From assembly GCA_021835845.1 (NCBI GenBank), contig JAKBJU010000007.1:3485-67484 (forward strand): DNA of 64,000 nt, given 5' to 3'. Position 1 is the first letter of the stretch. Each line of letters opens with the position of its first letter. The DNA comes from Pseudomonadota bacterium. Its GTDB lineage: Bacteria > Pseudomonadota > Gammaproteobacteria > Burkholderiales > JABEVD01. Positions 27,565-36,128 of the stretch are shown in pieces. The position numbers and the translations under genes were made by a program. Below the pieces are notes generated by a model. It was not told the origin of the DNA, searched no databases, and saw only the letters and a program-made list of their open reading frames with translations.

Positions 27565-27605
27565 GGCTATATATTCTTAAATAATTTTATGTTAGAGTTT
27601 TATAA
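27565..27605. promoter_or_regulatory. AT-rich putative CysB operator between the cys genes and cysB
   Basis: In the 107-base divergent gap, about 40 bases are markedly AT-rich (from GCTATATATTC to TTTTATAACC), unlike the GC-rich surroundings. They contain several TTATA/TATAA half-sites. CysB-type regulators bind such AT-rich dyads, so this is the likely control region for the permease-cysIHDN transcript and for autoregulation. I cannot define exact half-site borders. Confidence 0.4.
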
Positions 27606-27628
27606 CCACGCGGAATTAGGATGGAATC

Positions 27629-28549
27629 ATGAAGCTTCAGCAATTGCGCTATCTCTGCGAAATCGTGCGCCAGGACCTTAACGTTTCCGATGCGGCGGGC
27701 TCGCTTTTCACTTCCCAGCCCGGAATCAGCAAGCAGATCAGGCTGCTCGAAGAAGAGCTCGGCATCGATGTTTTCGTGCGCAACGGCAAGCGCCTGGTTG
27801 CGGTGACCGAGCCCGGGCAAGCTGTGGTCTCGATCGCTCAGCGCATGCTGCAGGATGCGGAGAATCTGAAGCGGGTCGGTGAAGAATTCGGCGATCAGAT
27901 CACGGGAAGCCTCAGGCTTGCCACGACGCATACCCAGGCGCGCTATGTACTGCCGGCCGTAGTGCAGAAGTTCATCGCGCTCTATCCCGGGGTCACGCTC
28001 AACCTGCATCAGGGAAGCCCGATGCAGATCGCCGAAATGGTGCGATCGGGAGAAGTGGACATCGGGATCGCAACCGAGGCGATAGAGCTTTTCGAGGATC
28101 TCGTGATGCTGCCGTGCTACGAGTGGAACAGGTGCGTGGTGACGCCGCCCGGGCATCCGCTATTGAAATGCAGGCCGCTCAGGATCGATGACATTGCGCA
28201 ATATCCGATCATCACCTACGATTTCGCTTTCACCGGGCGCTCCAAGATCAACAAGGCCTTCGAGGCGAAGGGGCTGAGCCCGAATGTCGTCCTCACCGCG
28301 ATCGACTCTGACGTCATCAAGACTTATGTGGAAATGGGACTCGGTGTGGGAGTGCTGGCGAAAATGGCTTTCGATCCGAATCGCGATCGCGATCTCAGGG
28401 CGATCGACGCATCGCATCTTTTCGAACCCAGCATGACGAGAATCGCAATCCGGAAAAACAGCTACCTGCGGGGATACATGTACGACTTCATCAGCCTTTT
28501 CGCCCCGCACCTGGATCGAAAGCAAATCGAATCCAGAATGGGCAGCTAG
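27629..28549 (+). CDS. cysB: LysR-family regulator CysB
   Basis: Activator of sulfur-assimilation genes that senses N-acetylserine or sulfide-limited states. The 306-residue protein has an N-terminal winged helix (MKLQQLRYLCEIV, with SQPGISKQIRLLEEELG as recognition region). Its effector domain starts LRLATTHTQARYVLP, the typical CysB/Cbl signature with the TTHTQARY loop. GMGLGVGVLAKMAFD-like text near residue 235 also fits CysB. It is transcribed away from the cys operon, the classic regulator arrangement. AGGATGG stands before the ATG. Confidence 0.94.
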   Translation: MKLQQLRYLCEIVRQDLNVSDAAGSLFTSQPGISKQIRLLEEELGIDVFVRNGKRLVAVTEPGQAVVSIAQRMLQDAENLKRVGEEFGDQITGSLRLATTHTQARYVLPAVVQKFIALYPGVTLNLHQGSPMQIAEMVRSGEVDIGIATEAIELFEDLVMLPCYEWNRCVVTPPGHPLLKCRPLRIDDIAQYPIITYDFAFTGRSKINKAFEAKGLSPNVVLTAIDSDVIKTYVEMGLGVGVLAKMAFDPNRDRDLRAIDASHLFEPSMTRIAIRKNSYLRGYMYDFISLFAPHLDRKQIESRMGS

Positions 28550-28568
28550 GGCCTGTTACAGGCCCTAG
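28546..28568. terminator. Perfect hairpin spanning the convergent stops of cysB and the FapA gene
   Basis: CTAGGGCCTG (28546-28555), loop TTA, CAGGCCCTAG (28559-28568): ten perfectly paired bases with a three-base loop. The TAG stop of cysB lies in the left arm and the TAG stop of the FapA-domain gene, on the other strand, in the right arm. There is no T-tract on either side, so it may slow polymerase or protect 3-prime ends rather than terminate by itself. Confidence 0.6.
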
Positions 28569-30502
28569 TCCAAAGGGCATTCCCAGAAATATTTTCCGTT
28601 GCCCAGGGGAAGTCGATCTTCAGGCAGCCCCGGCGCGAGCAGCCTGGTTCTCAATTCCTTGTGCGGGAGGTCGAAAAGCGTTACAGGCTCGGCATGCCTT
28701 TTCCAGATCATCGTATCCTTGGCGACGCTGTCGATGGCGCAGGATATTCCATTCGAGGCTTCCTTTCCCTCCTGCTCCATCGAAGCGATTTCCTCTTCGA
28801 GCGCCTTCTGCTCCTCCTGAAGGGCCCGGATTTCCGAGCCGACGGAGGAAATGGCTTTCAGCTCGGGAGCGATCCTAGCCCCGAGCCTCTGCCAGTTGGC
28901 CTTCTGTTCGTCCGTCAGAACAATCTCCTTCCTTTGGACTTTTCCCGCAATGAGAAGATAGCTCCTGACTTCCTGCTGTCCTGCAATGGCGGCGCTCTTC
29001 TTGCGCCTTTCCTCGATTTTCAGCCCGATCTCGGCGATCCGTTTTCCGATTTCGGCGGCTCTGGCTTTGAATCCGGACAAATCCGGGAGCAGCACCGACA
29101 CCACAGTCTGGGTATCCCTGAGGGAGTGGGCGATCTTGATGCGAATTTCCTTTCCGGCCACGGCGCATCCTTCCGCTATCTCGATTTCGATGGCCACGCC
29201 CACAATGGTGCAGTTTTTTGCAGATTCGACAACCACGCGTTCACCCACGATCAGGGAGTTCTCGGCGCGCTTGATGGAAACCGTGCCATGCCTGGCGTGA
29301 ACCTGCGCATTCGATGTCAAGCCTTCCACGGTGATGTCGCCATCATGATTCGTCGCCGAACCGCCGCCAAGATTATGCTTCAGCAGCACTTTCCCGCCTG
29401 AGGAGACGACTTTTCCGTAAACATCCGCCATCACGGTGATGTTTTTTCCCTCGATGACCCGGTTTTCCTGGACTTCCCCATGCTCCTCGAAATGCTCCCC
29501 GTCAAGCGAGATGTCGCCAGTCGTCTTCATGCTGACGCCGGTATAATTGACGATCTTTTCCATGACAGCGATTCGATTTGTCGCGTTATCGATGTTGAGG
29601 AACCCGCTCATGCTGGCGACGATGAATTCGCCGTCGGCAGTGGTCTCGATACGCGTTCCCTCGCCAGCCAAAGCCGAAAGATCGAAATCTTCGGGCAAAG
29701 GGGCCTCGATCGGCTTTCCGTTGAGATCCATGCCCGGAGTTCCCAGGACGCGCGGAGACTTTCTCAGCAAGCGCTCGCCTTCCCTGATCTGCGGAAATCG
29801 GTTGCTGAATTGCTTCAGGTCGAATCTTCCATCGCTCAATTTCCGAGGAGAGTTGTCCCTGCGAAGCTTGTTCGTTTCTTCCTTGAGGCTGGAATCCTGT
29901 CCATCATTGGGAGGAAGGGCTCTGGCGATGGTGAATCTGCCTGTTTTGCCGCTTGCGATGATTGACTTCACGGTATCGGCATCGATGCCATAGCGGACAC
30001 CCTTCATCCACATGGCAGCGACGAATTCGTCGAAGGATAGCGCATCCTTTACCGTGACGGTCCGCTGCTCGACGCCGACGATTTCCTGCACCCCGTCCGC
30101 ATTCTCGGCATGGAGGGGTTCCTCTACCGTCTTGTCGACCATGATCAGTTCGAACAGATACTCCGCCTTCCCTGAAGAAATCCGCGCATCCCTGTAAAAT
30201 TTCAGCCTTTCGGGAGGGAAAGCCACGATATTGGAAGCGAAGCGCATCCTTCCGGATCGCTTCACCTCGGCAGGATTCTTCGCGGCGATCATCTCCGGAG
30301 TATATTCACTGAGCAGTTCGAGAAATGTCTTGTAGTCGATCTCGGAAAAGAAGTACCCGGTCGAAAATACGCGCTCGACAAAAAGCGAAAACTGCTCGGA
30401 AGATTCGAGGTTCGCGAGGTCGACAAAGACCCCATCGCCAGTCTTGACGATGAAGCTGGAGGCGCCGAATTCGTTGAAATTGTCTGGCTGATCGCTCTGC
30501 AT
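28565..30502 (-). CDS. FapA/DUF342-domain polymer-like protein
   Basis: A 645-residue soluble protein. The middle (about residues 230-460) is the FapA beta-helix domain, with repeated short strands such as GVSMKTTGDISLDGE and VEGLTSNAQVHARHGTVSIKR, preceded by LGTPGMDLNGKPIEAP, a DUF342 signature. The C-terminal part has a coiled-coil (EIRALQEEQKALEEEIASMEQEG). FapA-domain proteins occur with flagellar and chemotaxis genes in Vibrio and Bacillus, but here the neighbours are cysB and panC. The N-terminal 200 residues are not recognised. It has its own strong promoter. Confidence 0.8.
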   Translation of the reverse strand: MQSDQPDNFNEFGASSFIVKTGDGVFVDLANLESSEQFSLFVERVFSTGYFFSEIDYKTFLELLSEYTPEMIAAKNPAEVKRSGRMRFASNIVAFPPERLKFYRDARISSGKAEYLFELIMVDKTVEEPLHAENADGVQEIVGVEQRTVTVKDALSFDEFVAAMWMKGVRYGIDADTVKSIIASGKTGRFTIARALPPNDGQDSSLKEETNKLRRDNSPRKLSDGRFDLKQFSNRFPQIREGERLLRKSPRVLGTPGMDLNGKPIEAPLPEDFDLSALAGEGTRIETTADGEFIVASMSGFLNIDNATNRIAVMEKIVNYTGVSMKTTGDISLDGEHFEEHGEVQENRVIEGKNITVMADVYGKVVSSGGKVLLKHNLGGGSATNHDGDITVEGLTSNAQVHARHGTVSIKRAENSLIVGERVVVESAKNCTIVGVAIEIEIAEGCAVAGKEIRIKIAHSLRDTQTVVSVLLPDLSGFKARAAEIGKRIAEIGLKIEERRKKSAAIAGQQEVRSYLLIAGKVQRKEIVLTDEQKANWQRLGARIAPELKAISSVGSEIRALQEEQKALEEEIASMEQEGKEASNGISCAIDSVAKDTMIWKRHAEPVTLFDLPHKELRTRLLAPGLPEDRLPLGNGKYFWECPLD

Positions 30503-30529
30503 GGGATTTCTGTTTCTATGCCACAGGGC

Positions 30530-30558
30530 AGTTTAGACTTTTTCCAACCCGTTGACAA
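30530..30558 (-). promoter_or_regulatory. sigma70-type promoter of the FapA-domain gene
   Basis: On the minus strand TTGTCA (30553-30558) and TAAACT (30530-30535) are separated by exactly 17 bases. The start would be near 30523, about 20 bases before the ATG at 30502. The promoter lies between panC and the FapA gene, so the latter can be expressed separately from the pan genes. Confidence 0.6.
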
Positions 30559-30562
30559 TGAA

Positions 30563-31396
30563 TCAGAATCTGTTCACCTCAAGATTGTCGATGAGGCGCG
30601 TTTTCCCCAGCCATGCAGCGCCCAGGACAACCAGTCTTTTTTCGGAAAGGCCGGGCTTTCCCAGGCTTTCCGCTTCCCTGGCTTCCAGATAGTCGACCTT
30701 CCAGCCGCGACTTGCAAGATCCTGCCGCGCTTCCGACTCGAGTCTCCGGAAATCCCTATCTCCGGCAGCCAGGGCTCGCGCCACCTGCTCGAGGTTGTAG
30801 TGCAGCCGCGGCGCTTCCAGGCGCTCCGCCTCGGTCAGGTAGCGGTTTCTCGAACTCATGGCGAGCCCGTCCGCCTCGCGCACCGTTTCTCCAGCGACGA
30901 TGGCTATGGGAAGATCGAACTGGGAAACCATTTTCCTGACAAGATGGAGCTGCTGGCAGTCCTTCTTGCCGAACACCGCATAATGAGGCTGGACGATGTT
31001 GAAGAGCTTGAGGACGACCGTGGCCATGCCGCGGAAATGTCCCGGGCGACTGGCGCCGCAAAGCTCTTCGGCGATCGGCGGCAGGTTCACCGTCACTTCC
31101 TGGAAAACGGGATAGAGCTCCGCTTCTTCAGGAGCGAACAGGACATCGACCCCGGCCTTCCCGAGCTTTTCGCAGTCCTCGCCGAAGGTACGGGGATAGC
31201 GATCGAAATCCTCGCCCTGTCCGAACTGGAGCCGATTGACGAACAGGCTTGCGACGACGCACCCGGCATGCTCTCTGGCGATGCGCATGAGCTCAAGATG
31301 CCCCTGATGCAGATTCCCCATCGTCGGCACGAATGCGACGCCGGCCTCGCCCTTCAGCCTTGCGCGCAGGGCGGAAATGGTCCGCAGCACTTCCAT
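30563..31396 (-). CDS. panC: Pantothenate synthetase PanC
   Basis: Joins pantoate and beta-alanine with ATP. The 277-residue protein shows the nucleotidyltransferase motif VPTMGNLHQGHLEL near residue 23, SLFVNRLQFG, and the FGKKDCQQLHLVRKM block. The KMSKS-like loop region is AMSSRNRYLT, which is strongly conserved. Its ATG overlaps the stop of panB by one base. PanB and PanC act in sequence, while the beta-alanine supplier PanD is 30 kb away. Confidence 0.97.
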   Translation of the reverse strand: MEVLRTISALRARLKGEAGVAFVPTMGNLHQGHLELMRIAREHAGCVVASLFVNRLQFGQGEDFDRYPRTFGEDCEKLGKAGVDVLFAPEEAELYPVFQEVTVNLPPIAEELCGASRPGHFRGMATVVLKLFNIVQPHYAVFGKKDCQQLHLVRKMVSQFDLPIAIVAGETVREADGLAMSSRNRYLTEAERLEAPRLHYNLEQVARALAAGDRDFRRLESEARQDLASRGWKVDYLEAREAESLGKPGLSEKRLVVLGAAWLGKTRLIDNLEVNRF

Positions 31397-32187
31397 CAGA
31401 AAGTATGCTCGGGACCGGGAAAAACGCCGCTTTTCACTTCATCGACGTAGCGCCTGACCGCATCCCCGATGTCGCTCGCGCCAGCCATGAAGTTCTTCAC
31501 GAATTTCGCCTGCTTGCCGGGATAAATTCCGAGCATGTCATAGAGCACCAGAACCTGGCCGGAACAGGCGCTTCCCGCGCCTATCCCTATGGTGGGGATC
31601 GAGATGCTCTCCGTGATCTCCTCCGCGAGTTCTCCGGGAATCGCTTCCAGCAGCAGCATCGCTGCGCCCGCCTGTTCGAGCGCAGCCGCCTCCCCGAGAA
31701 GGCGCTTCGCCTCTTCCTCCGTTTTCCCCTGAACCCTGTAGCCGCCGAGGCGATGCACGGACTGCGGCATGAGTCCGATATGGGCGCAAACCGGGATGCC
31801 GCGCTCGGACAAGAAGCGCACCGTGTCGGACATCGCCAGCCCCCCCTCGATCTTAACCATGTGGGCGCCTGCGGAAAGCAGCATCGCGGCATGCGAAAAA
31901 GCTTTTTGCGCATTTTCCTGATAGCTGCCGAAAGGCATGTCGGCCATGACGAAGGCGGATTTCGAAGACTGCGCAACGCATTTCGTGTGGTAAGCCATGT
32001 CTTCCATGGAAACGGACAGGGTCGTCTCCTTCCCCTGAATCACCATGCCCAAAGAATCCCCGACCAAGAGGAGATCCACGCCCGCCCCCTCGAGGAGAGC
32101 CGCAAAGCTCGCATCGTAGCAGGTCAGCGCCGCGATGGGGATGCCTTCCTCGCGCATCCTGAGCAGCGAAGCGAGCGTTTGCATCAT
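31396..32187 (-). CDS. panB: 3-methyl-2-oxobutanoate hydroxymethyltransferase PanB
   Basis: Forms ketopantoate from ketoisovalerate and methylene-tetrahydrofolate. The 263-residue TIM-barrel protein shows ALTCYDASFA, LLVGDSLGMVIQG (metal and substrate binding), DMPFGSYQ, VKIEGG and HIGLMPQSVHRLGG, all diagnostic. It is ATGA-coupled to the deoxynucleoside kinase gene and coupled to panC. No panE-type ketopantoate reductase gene is present in the window. Confidence 0.97.
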   Translation of the reverse strand: MMQTLASLLRMREEGIPIAALTCYDASFAALLEGAGVDLLLVGDSLGMVIQGKETTLSVSMEDMAYHTKCVAQSSKSAFVMADMPFGSYQENAQKAFSHAAMLLSAGAHMVKIEGGLAMSDTVRFLSERGIPVCAHIGLMPQSVHRLGGYRVQGKTEEEAKRLLGEAAALEQAGAAMLLLEAIPGELAEEITESISIPTIGIGAGSACSGQVLVLYDMLGIYPGKQAKFVKNFMAGASDIGDAVRRYVDEVKSGVFPGPEHTF

Positions 32188-32831
32188 GCCCCCCTGCTGA
32201 AGAATTCCCGACCGCCGCGCATACGATCGATGCGCTCCAGAAGAAGATCGAAGTCGTGGCTTTCTTCGATGAAGTTGAAGTTGTCGCTGTTGACCATGAA
32301 AACCGGTGCCGCATCGTAATGCAGGAAGAACCGGCTGTAGCCCTCGACCAGCCTGCTCAGGTAATCTTCGGTGATTCCCTTTTCATAGGCCACACCGCGC
32401 CGCCTGACCCGCTCGATCAGCTTGTCGGGGGAGGCCTGCAGATAAATCACGAGATCGGGAACCGGCACCTGGGGCTGCAAATGCCGGTACATCTGCTGAT
32501 AAAGATGGAATTCGTCGTCGCTCAGGGTCAGCCTTGCGAATAGCGGATCCTTGTCGATCAGAAAATCGGTCACCGTCGCCCTGCTGAACATGTCGGGCTG
32601 AATCAGCTCCTGCAGATCCTGGATGCGCTGGAACAGGAAGAACATCTGGACCGGAAGCGCGAAGCGCTGGGGGTCGTCGTAAAATCTCGCCAGGAAGGGG
32701 TTCCTTTCCGGCTTTTCCAGAAGAAGCCGAGAATGATCGCCGAAATGGGCGGCGAGACGCCTCGCCAGGCTCGTCTTGCCGACGCCTATCGGCCCCTCGA
32801 CTGCGATATAGCTGTATTTTTCGAAAAGCAT
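32184..32831 (-). CDS. Deoxynucleoside kinase family protein
   Basis: A 215-residue P-loop kinase: IAVEGPIGVGKTSLARRLA at the N-terminus (Walker A), the LLEKPERNPFL block, FFLFQRIQDLQ and the lid RRRGVAYEKGI. This pattern fits the deoxyadenosine/deoxyguanosine kinase family (Dck/Dgk type). The gene sits between folK and panB, a position seen in many betaproteobacteria. Salvage of deoxynucleosides is the known family role, but the nucleoside preference is not visible here. Confidence 0.88.
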   Translation of the reverse strand: MLFEKYSYIAVEGPIGVGKTSLARRLAAHFGDHSRLLLEKPERNPFLARFYDDPQRFALPVQMFFLFQRIQDLQELIQPDMFSRATVTDFLIDKDPLFARLTLSDDEFHLYQQMYRHLQPQVPVPDLVIYLQASPDKLIERVRRRGVAYEKGITEDYLSRLVEGYSRFFLHYDAAPVFMVNSDNFNFIEESHDFDLLLERIDRMRGGREFFSRGA

Positions 32832-32834
32832 GCG

Positions 32835-33323
32835 CTACTCCGTCATTTTCTGCAGCATTTGGCCGGACAATGCAGGCAGCAAATCCTGCGCCCTGCCGAG
32901 CCCCGGAATCTTGCAATCCGGCTCGATCTCGAGAAGCGGGCACAACACGAACCTGCGCTCGTGCATGCGGGGATGCGGAATGGTCAGATGGGGCCCGGAC
33001 AAGACGAGGTCATTATACAACAGGATGTCGAGATCGAGCGTCCTGGGCGCATTCTGCGCCGTGCGCACCCTGCCGCGGGAAAGCTCGATGGCAAGCAGCG
33101 CATCGAGCAGGGCATGGGGCTCGAGCCCAGTCTCGACCAAGACAACCGCATTGACATAATCCGGCTGGGCGATAGCGGAGATCGGGGTGCTGAGATAGAG
33201 GCTGGAGCGGGCAAGGAGCCGCGTCCTGGGCATGCGCGAGAGTTCATCGAACGCTGCGGTCAGCTGTGCCTTCGGTTCGGAGAGATTGCTTCCGAGGGCG
33301 ATGTACGCCCGGTTCCGGGTCAT
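32835..33323 (-). CDS. folK: 2-amino-4-hydroxy-6-hydroxymethyldihydropteridine diphosphokinase FolK
   Basis: Transfers pyrophosphate to the pterin in folate synthesis. Starting at ATG 33323 it has 162 residues and the canonical YIALGSNLSEP beginning. It also has the QPDYVNAVV strand, and RTLDLDILLYND with GPHLTIPHPRMHERRFVL at the catalytic site. The upstream in-frame extension is inside pcnB and was rejected. One base separates it from the pcnB stop. The pcnB-folK order is usual in proteobacteria. Confidence 0.96.
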   Translation of the reverse strand: MTRNRAYIALGSNLSEPKAQLTAAFDELSRMPRTRLLARSSLYLSTPISAIAQPDYVNAVVLVETGLEPHALLDALLAIELSRGRVRTAQNAPRTLDLDILLYNDLVLSGPHLTIPHPRMHERRFVLCPLLEIEPDCKIPGLGRAQDLLPALSGQMLQKMTE

Positions 33324-33324
33324 G

Positions 33325-34653
33325 TCAGGTCGCCGCAGGCGCCGCCTTGGGTCGGCGCCTGCGGCGGCGCTTCGGCGCCTCGTCGGCAAGCAGCAGCCCT
33401 TCCCGCGCTTCGCTCGATGCAGCCTGAAAATCCTCCCACCATTTCCCGACTGCGGCATCGACTTCGCCGCTCTGACAGCGCAGCACCAGGAAATCGTATC
33501 CCGCGCGAAACCTGGGGTGCTCCAGCAGCAGATACGGCCTGCGCCCCGAACGCTGCAGAAAGCGCGGCTGCAGGCTCCATATCTCCTTCATGGTGGCGGT
33601 ATATCTTCTCGGAATGGCAAGCTTCTCCTGCTGCATTCCGAGCACATGATCCATCGCATCGAAAAGCGCGGGAACCGGCCTCTCCCCCTTCTCCTGGGCG
33701 GCCTTCCATGCCACGAGCACCTCGTGCCAGAGCAGGGAGGCGAACAGGAACGCGGGGGAAACCGGCTTTGCCTCGGCCACCCTCTCGTCGGTATTCCTGA
33801 GGGCGGCCATGACGAAGCGCTCGCCCATCGGCTGCTCCAGAATGACGTCCAGCATGGGCAGCAATCCGTGATGCAGTCCGGCCCGCCGCAATTCCAGGAT
33901 GCACGGCACAGAATGCCCGGACATCAGGAGCTTCAGCATTTCTTCGAAAAGCCTCGCCTCCGGAACATGCTGCAGCAGTTCTCCCAGGGTTTCGATGGGC
34001 GCTTCGGTTTTCCGGTCGAGCTTCATCCCGAGCTTGGCGGCGAAGCGCACTGCGCGCAGCATGCGCACCGGATCTTCCCTGTAGCGGGTCGCAGGATCCC
34101 CGATCATCCTGAGCCTGGACTCCCTGACATCGGCATAGCCGCCGTGGTAATCCCAGATCTCCTCCGTGGAAGGATCGTAGAACAGCGCATTGACCGTGAA
34201 ATCCCGCCTTTGCGCATCTTCTTCCATGTTGCCGAAAACATTGTCAGCAAGCACCCTTCCGTGAGCATCGGTCCTTCCCTCGCCCGCTTCCTCGTTCTCG
34301 TCGGAAGCATGCGATCGCCTGAAAGTCGAAACCTCGATCACTTCCGCCCCGCACATCACGTGAACCAGCCTGAAGCGCCTGCCTATGATTCTGGAGCGCC
34401 TGAAGATCGCCCTGACCTGGTCGGGATCGGCATCGGTCGCCACATCGAAATCCTTGGGTTTCCTGCCCAGCAGCAAATCCCTGACGGCGCCGCCCACGAC
34501 AAATGCCGAAAAGCCCGCTTCCTGCAAACTCGATGTCACTTTTCTCGCGCAGGAACTCACGCTTTCGCGACGGATGCCGTGTTTTTTCAGGGGAATGACG
34601 ACCGGGCCGTTTTTCGGCTTTTCGAAAACCCGTTGGATGAATTTGCGGATCAT
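33325..34653 (-). CDS. pcnB: Poly(A) polymerase I PcnB
   Basis: Adds poly(A) tails to RNA and so promotes decay. The 442-residue protein has the nucleotidyltransferase head FVVGGAVRDLLLGRKPKDFDVATD near residue 50, the RRDFTVNALFYDP motif (which separates it from CCA enzymes by context), a FRRSHAS loop and the tRNA-NT-type helical body. The C-terminus ends in an Arg/Lys-rich tail (KRRRRRRPKAAPAAT), probably for RNA binding. folK follows directly. Confidence 0.94.
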   Translation of the reverse strand: MIRKFIQRVFEKPKNGPVVIPLKKHGIRRESVSSCARKVTSSLQEAGFSAFVVGGAVRDLLLGRKPKDFDVATDADPDQVRAIFRRSRIIGRRFRLVHVMCGAEVIEVSTFRRSHASDENEEAGEGRTDAHGRVLADNVFGNMEEDAQRRDFTVNALFYDPSTEEIWDYHGGYADVRESRLRMIGDPATRYREDPVRMLRAVRFAAKLGMKLDRKTEAPIETLGELLQHVPEARLFEEMLKLLMSGHSVPCILELRRAGLHHGLLPMLDVILEQPMGERFVMAALRNTDERVAEAKPVSPAFLFASLLWHEVLVAWKAAQEKGERPVPALFDAMDHVLGMQQEKLAIPRRYTATMKEIWSLQPRFLQRSGRRPYLLLEHPRFRAGYDFLVLRCQSGEVDAAVGKWWEDFQAASSEAREGLLLADEAPKRRRRRRPKAAPAAT

Positions 34654-34689
34654 TGCACCGGAGCAGGAGAGAAATTGATCATCCGCGGA

Positions 34690-35361
34690 TTATAACGGAA
34701 AACCCTCTCGCAAGCTGATGATTTGCCATCCCATTCTCTCGGCGTGGCTCTTTAGCGTAGGATCCGGATCGACGGCGACAGGATGACTCACCTCCTGAAG
34801 CAGGGGAAGATCGTTGAGCGAGTCGCTGTAGAACCAGCTCGATTCGAAATCGGAAAGTCTCTGCCCGCGCGATGTTAGCCAATGCTTCAGGCGAGTGACC
34901 TTGCCTTCCCTGAAACAGGGGGTGCCAGAAGGATTCCCGGTAAATTCCCCGCCTACAATTTCGGGCTCGGTGGCGAGCAGGTGCCTTATCCCGAATGCCG
35001 ATGCGATGGGCCCGGTGACGAAGCTGTTCGTCGCGGTGACTATGGCGCAAAGGTCTTCCCTGTGGCGCTCGATCAGCCTGAACGCGGATTCCTGCATCAT
35101 GGGCCTGACCTTCGCCTCCATGAATTCGGCATGCCAGAGATCGAGCTCGCTCCTGGCATGCCTGGACAAGGGTTTGAGCTGGAAAGCGAGAAATTCGCGG
35201 ATGTCGAGCGTGCCGGACTTGTAGTCTTCGTAGAACTGCCTGTTCCTGGCCTCAAACACTTCCCGGTCGAGCACGCCCTTTTCCATCAGGAACTGGGCCC
35301 ACTCGAAATCGCTGTCCCCTTTCAGCAGGGTATTATCGAGGTCGAACAGGGCTAGGCGCAT
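34690..35361 (-). CDS. HAD-superfamily IB hydrolase (SerB-like)
   Basis: A 223-residue phosphatase-type HAD enzyme. Motif I is LFDLDNTLL at the N-terminus with the nucleophile Asp8, motif II is VTATNSFVTGPIA, and motif IV is YSDSLNDLPLL. A helical cap sits between residues 15 and 95. Family members act on phosphoserine, histidinol phosphate or phospholipid head groups; the sequence does not distinguish these. It overlaps hda by 10 bases, a common gene pair in betaproteobacteria. Confidence 0.88.
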   Translation of the reverse strand: MRLALFDLDNTLLKGDSDFEWAQFLMEKGVLDREVFEARNRQFYEDYKSGTLDIREFLAFQLKPLSRHARSELDLWHAEFMEAKVRPMMQESAFRLIERHREDLCAIVTATNSFVTGPIASAFGIRHLLATEPEIVGGEFTGNPSGTPCFREGKVTRLKHWLTSRGQRLSDFESSWFYSDSLNDLPLLQEVSHPVAVDPDPTLKSHAERMGWQIISLREGFPL

Positions 35362-36023
35362 TTCATTCTCTCCATGATTTCTTTCAGCAGGGGAATCGTT
35401 ATCGGGCGCCTGTTTTCGAGCGAATAATCGTCGAGCGCATCGAGCATCGCAACCAGCGTCGGCAGGTCGCGCCGGACATGATGCATCAAATAATTGACCA
35501 CTTCCGCAGACAGGTCGAAGCCGCGCGCCCTGGCGTGGGACTGCAGCGCCTCGCGCTTTTCATCGTCCACCAGGGCATGGACCTGGTAGACGAGGCCCCA
35601 ACCGAGGCGGGTGGCGAGATCGGGGCGCAAGCCTATCCGGAGAGGCGGCGCATTCCCGCTCGCAAGCAGCCCCCCTCCCTTCTCGCGCAGGCTGTTGTAG
35701 AGATGGAAAAGCCCGATCTGTCCTTCCTCTCCCAGATTTTGCACATCGTCCACGGCGACGAAATCGGCTTCGACATCGAAGCCCGTATCCGCTTCGCAAG
35801 AGATATATGCGGATTTCAGCCCTGCATCCGATGCTTCATTGCAGCATGCCGCAAGCAGATGACTCTTGCCGCTGCCTTCCTCTCCCCAGAGATAGACCAT
35901 GCGTTCCCTTACCCTGCCGCCCAGGAGATCGCGCAGCATCTGCAGCATTTCCGTATTGGAGCCGGTGACGAAATTCGAAAGGGTGGGATTGCCGGAGGAG
36001 AGGCCCAGAAGCAGTTGTTTCAT
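35352..36023 (-). CDS. hda: DnaA regulatory inactivator Hda
   Basis: AAA+ protein that, with the replicative sliding clamp, stimulates ATP hydrolysis by DnaA and prevents over-initiation. The 223-residue protein starts MKQLLLGLS, close to the clamp-binding QLxLxL motif of Hda. It has LWGEEGSGKSHLL (Walker A), VAVDDVQNL (Walker B) and a C-terminal HHVRRDLPTLVAML block as in DnaA-like domain III. There is no DNA-binding domain IV, as expected for Hda. It is divergent from purM. Confidence 0.93.
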   Translation of the reverse strand: MKQLLLGLSSGNPTLSNFVTGSNTEMLQMLRDLLGGRVRERMVYLWGEEGSGKSHLLAACCNEASDAGLKSAYISCEADTGFDVEADFVAVDDVQNLGEEGQIGLFHLYNSLREKGGGLLASGNAPPLRIGLRPDLATRLGWGLVYQVHALVDDEKREALQSHARARGFDLSAEVVNYLMHHVRRDLPTLVAMLDALDDYSLENRRPITIPLLKEIMERMKCA

Positions 36024-36128
36024 TCAGCGCTTGACATTCATTTGCGGTAAAATCGGCAATAACTTGCAAAAATCGTATTCTAGCAGCACTGCCAGTGCAT
36101 CCATGACACTTTTTCGAAGAGAACGACA

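Noticed and set aside
36031..36053. TTGACA and TAAAAT in the hda-purM gap
   Set aside because: The spacing is 11 bases, far from the 16-18 needed.
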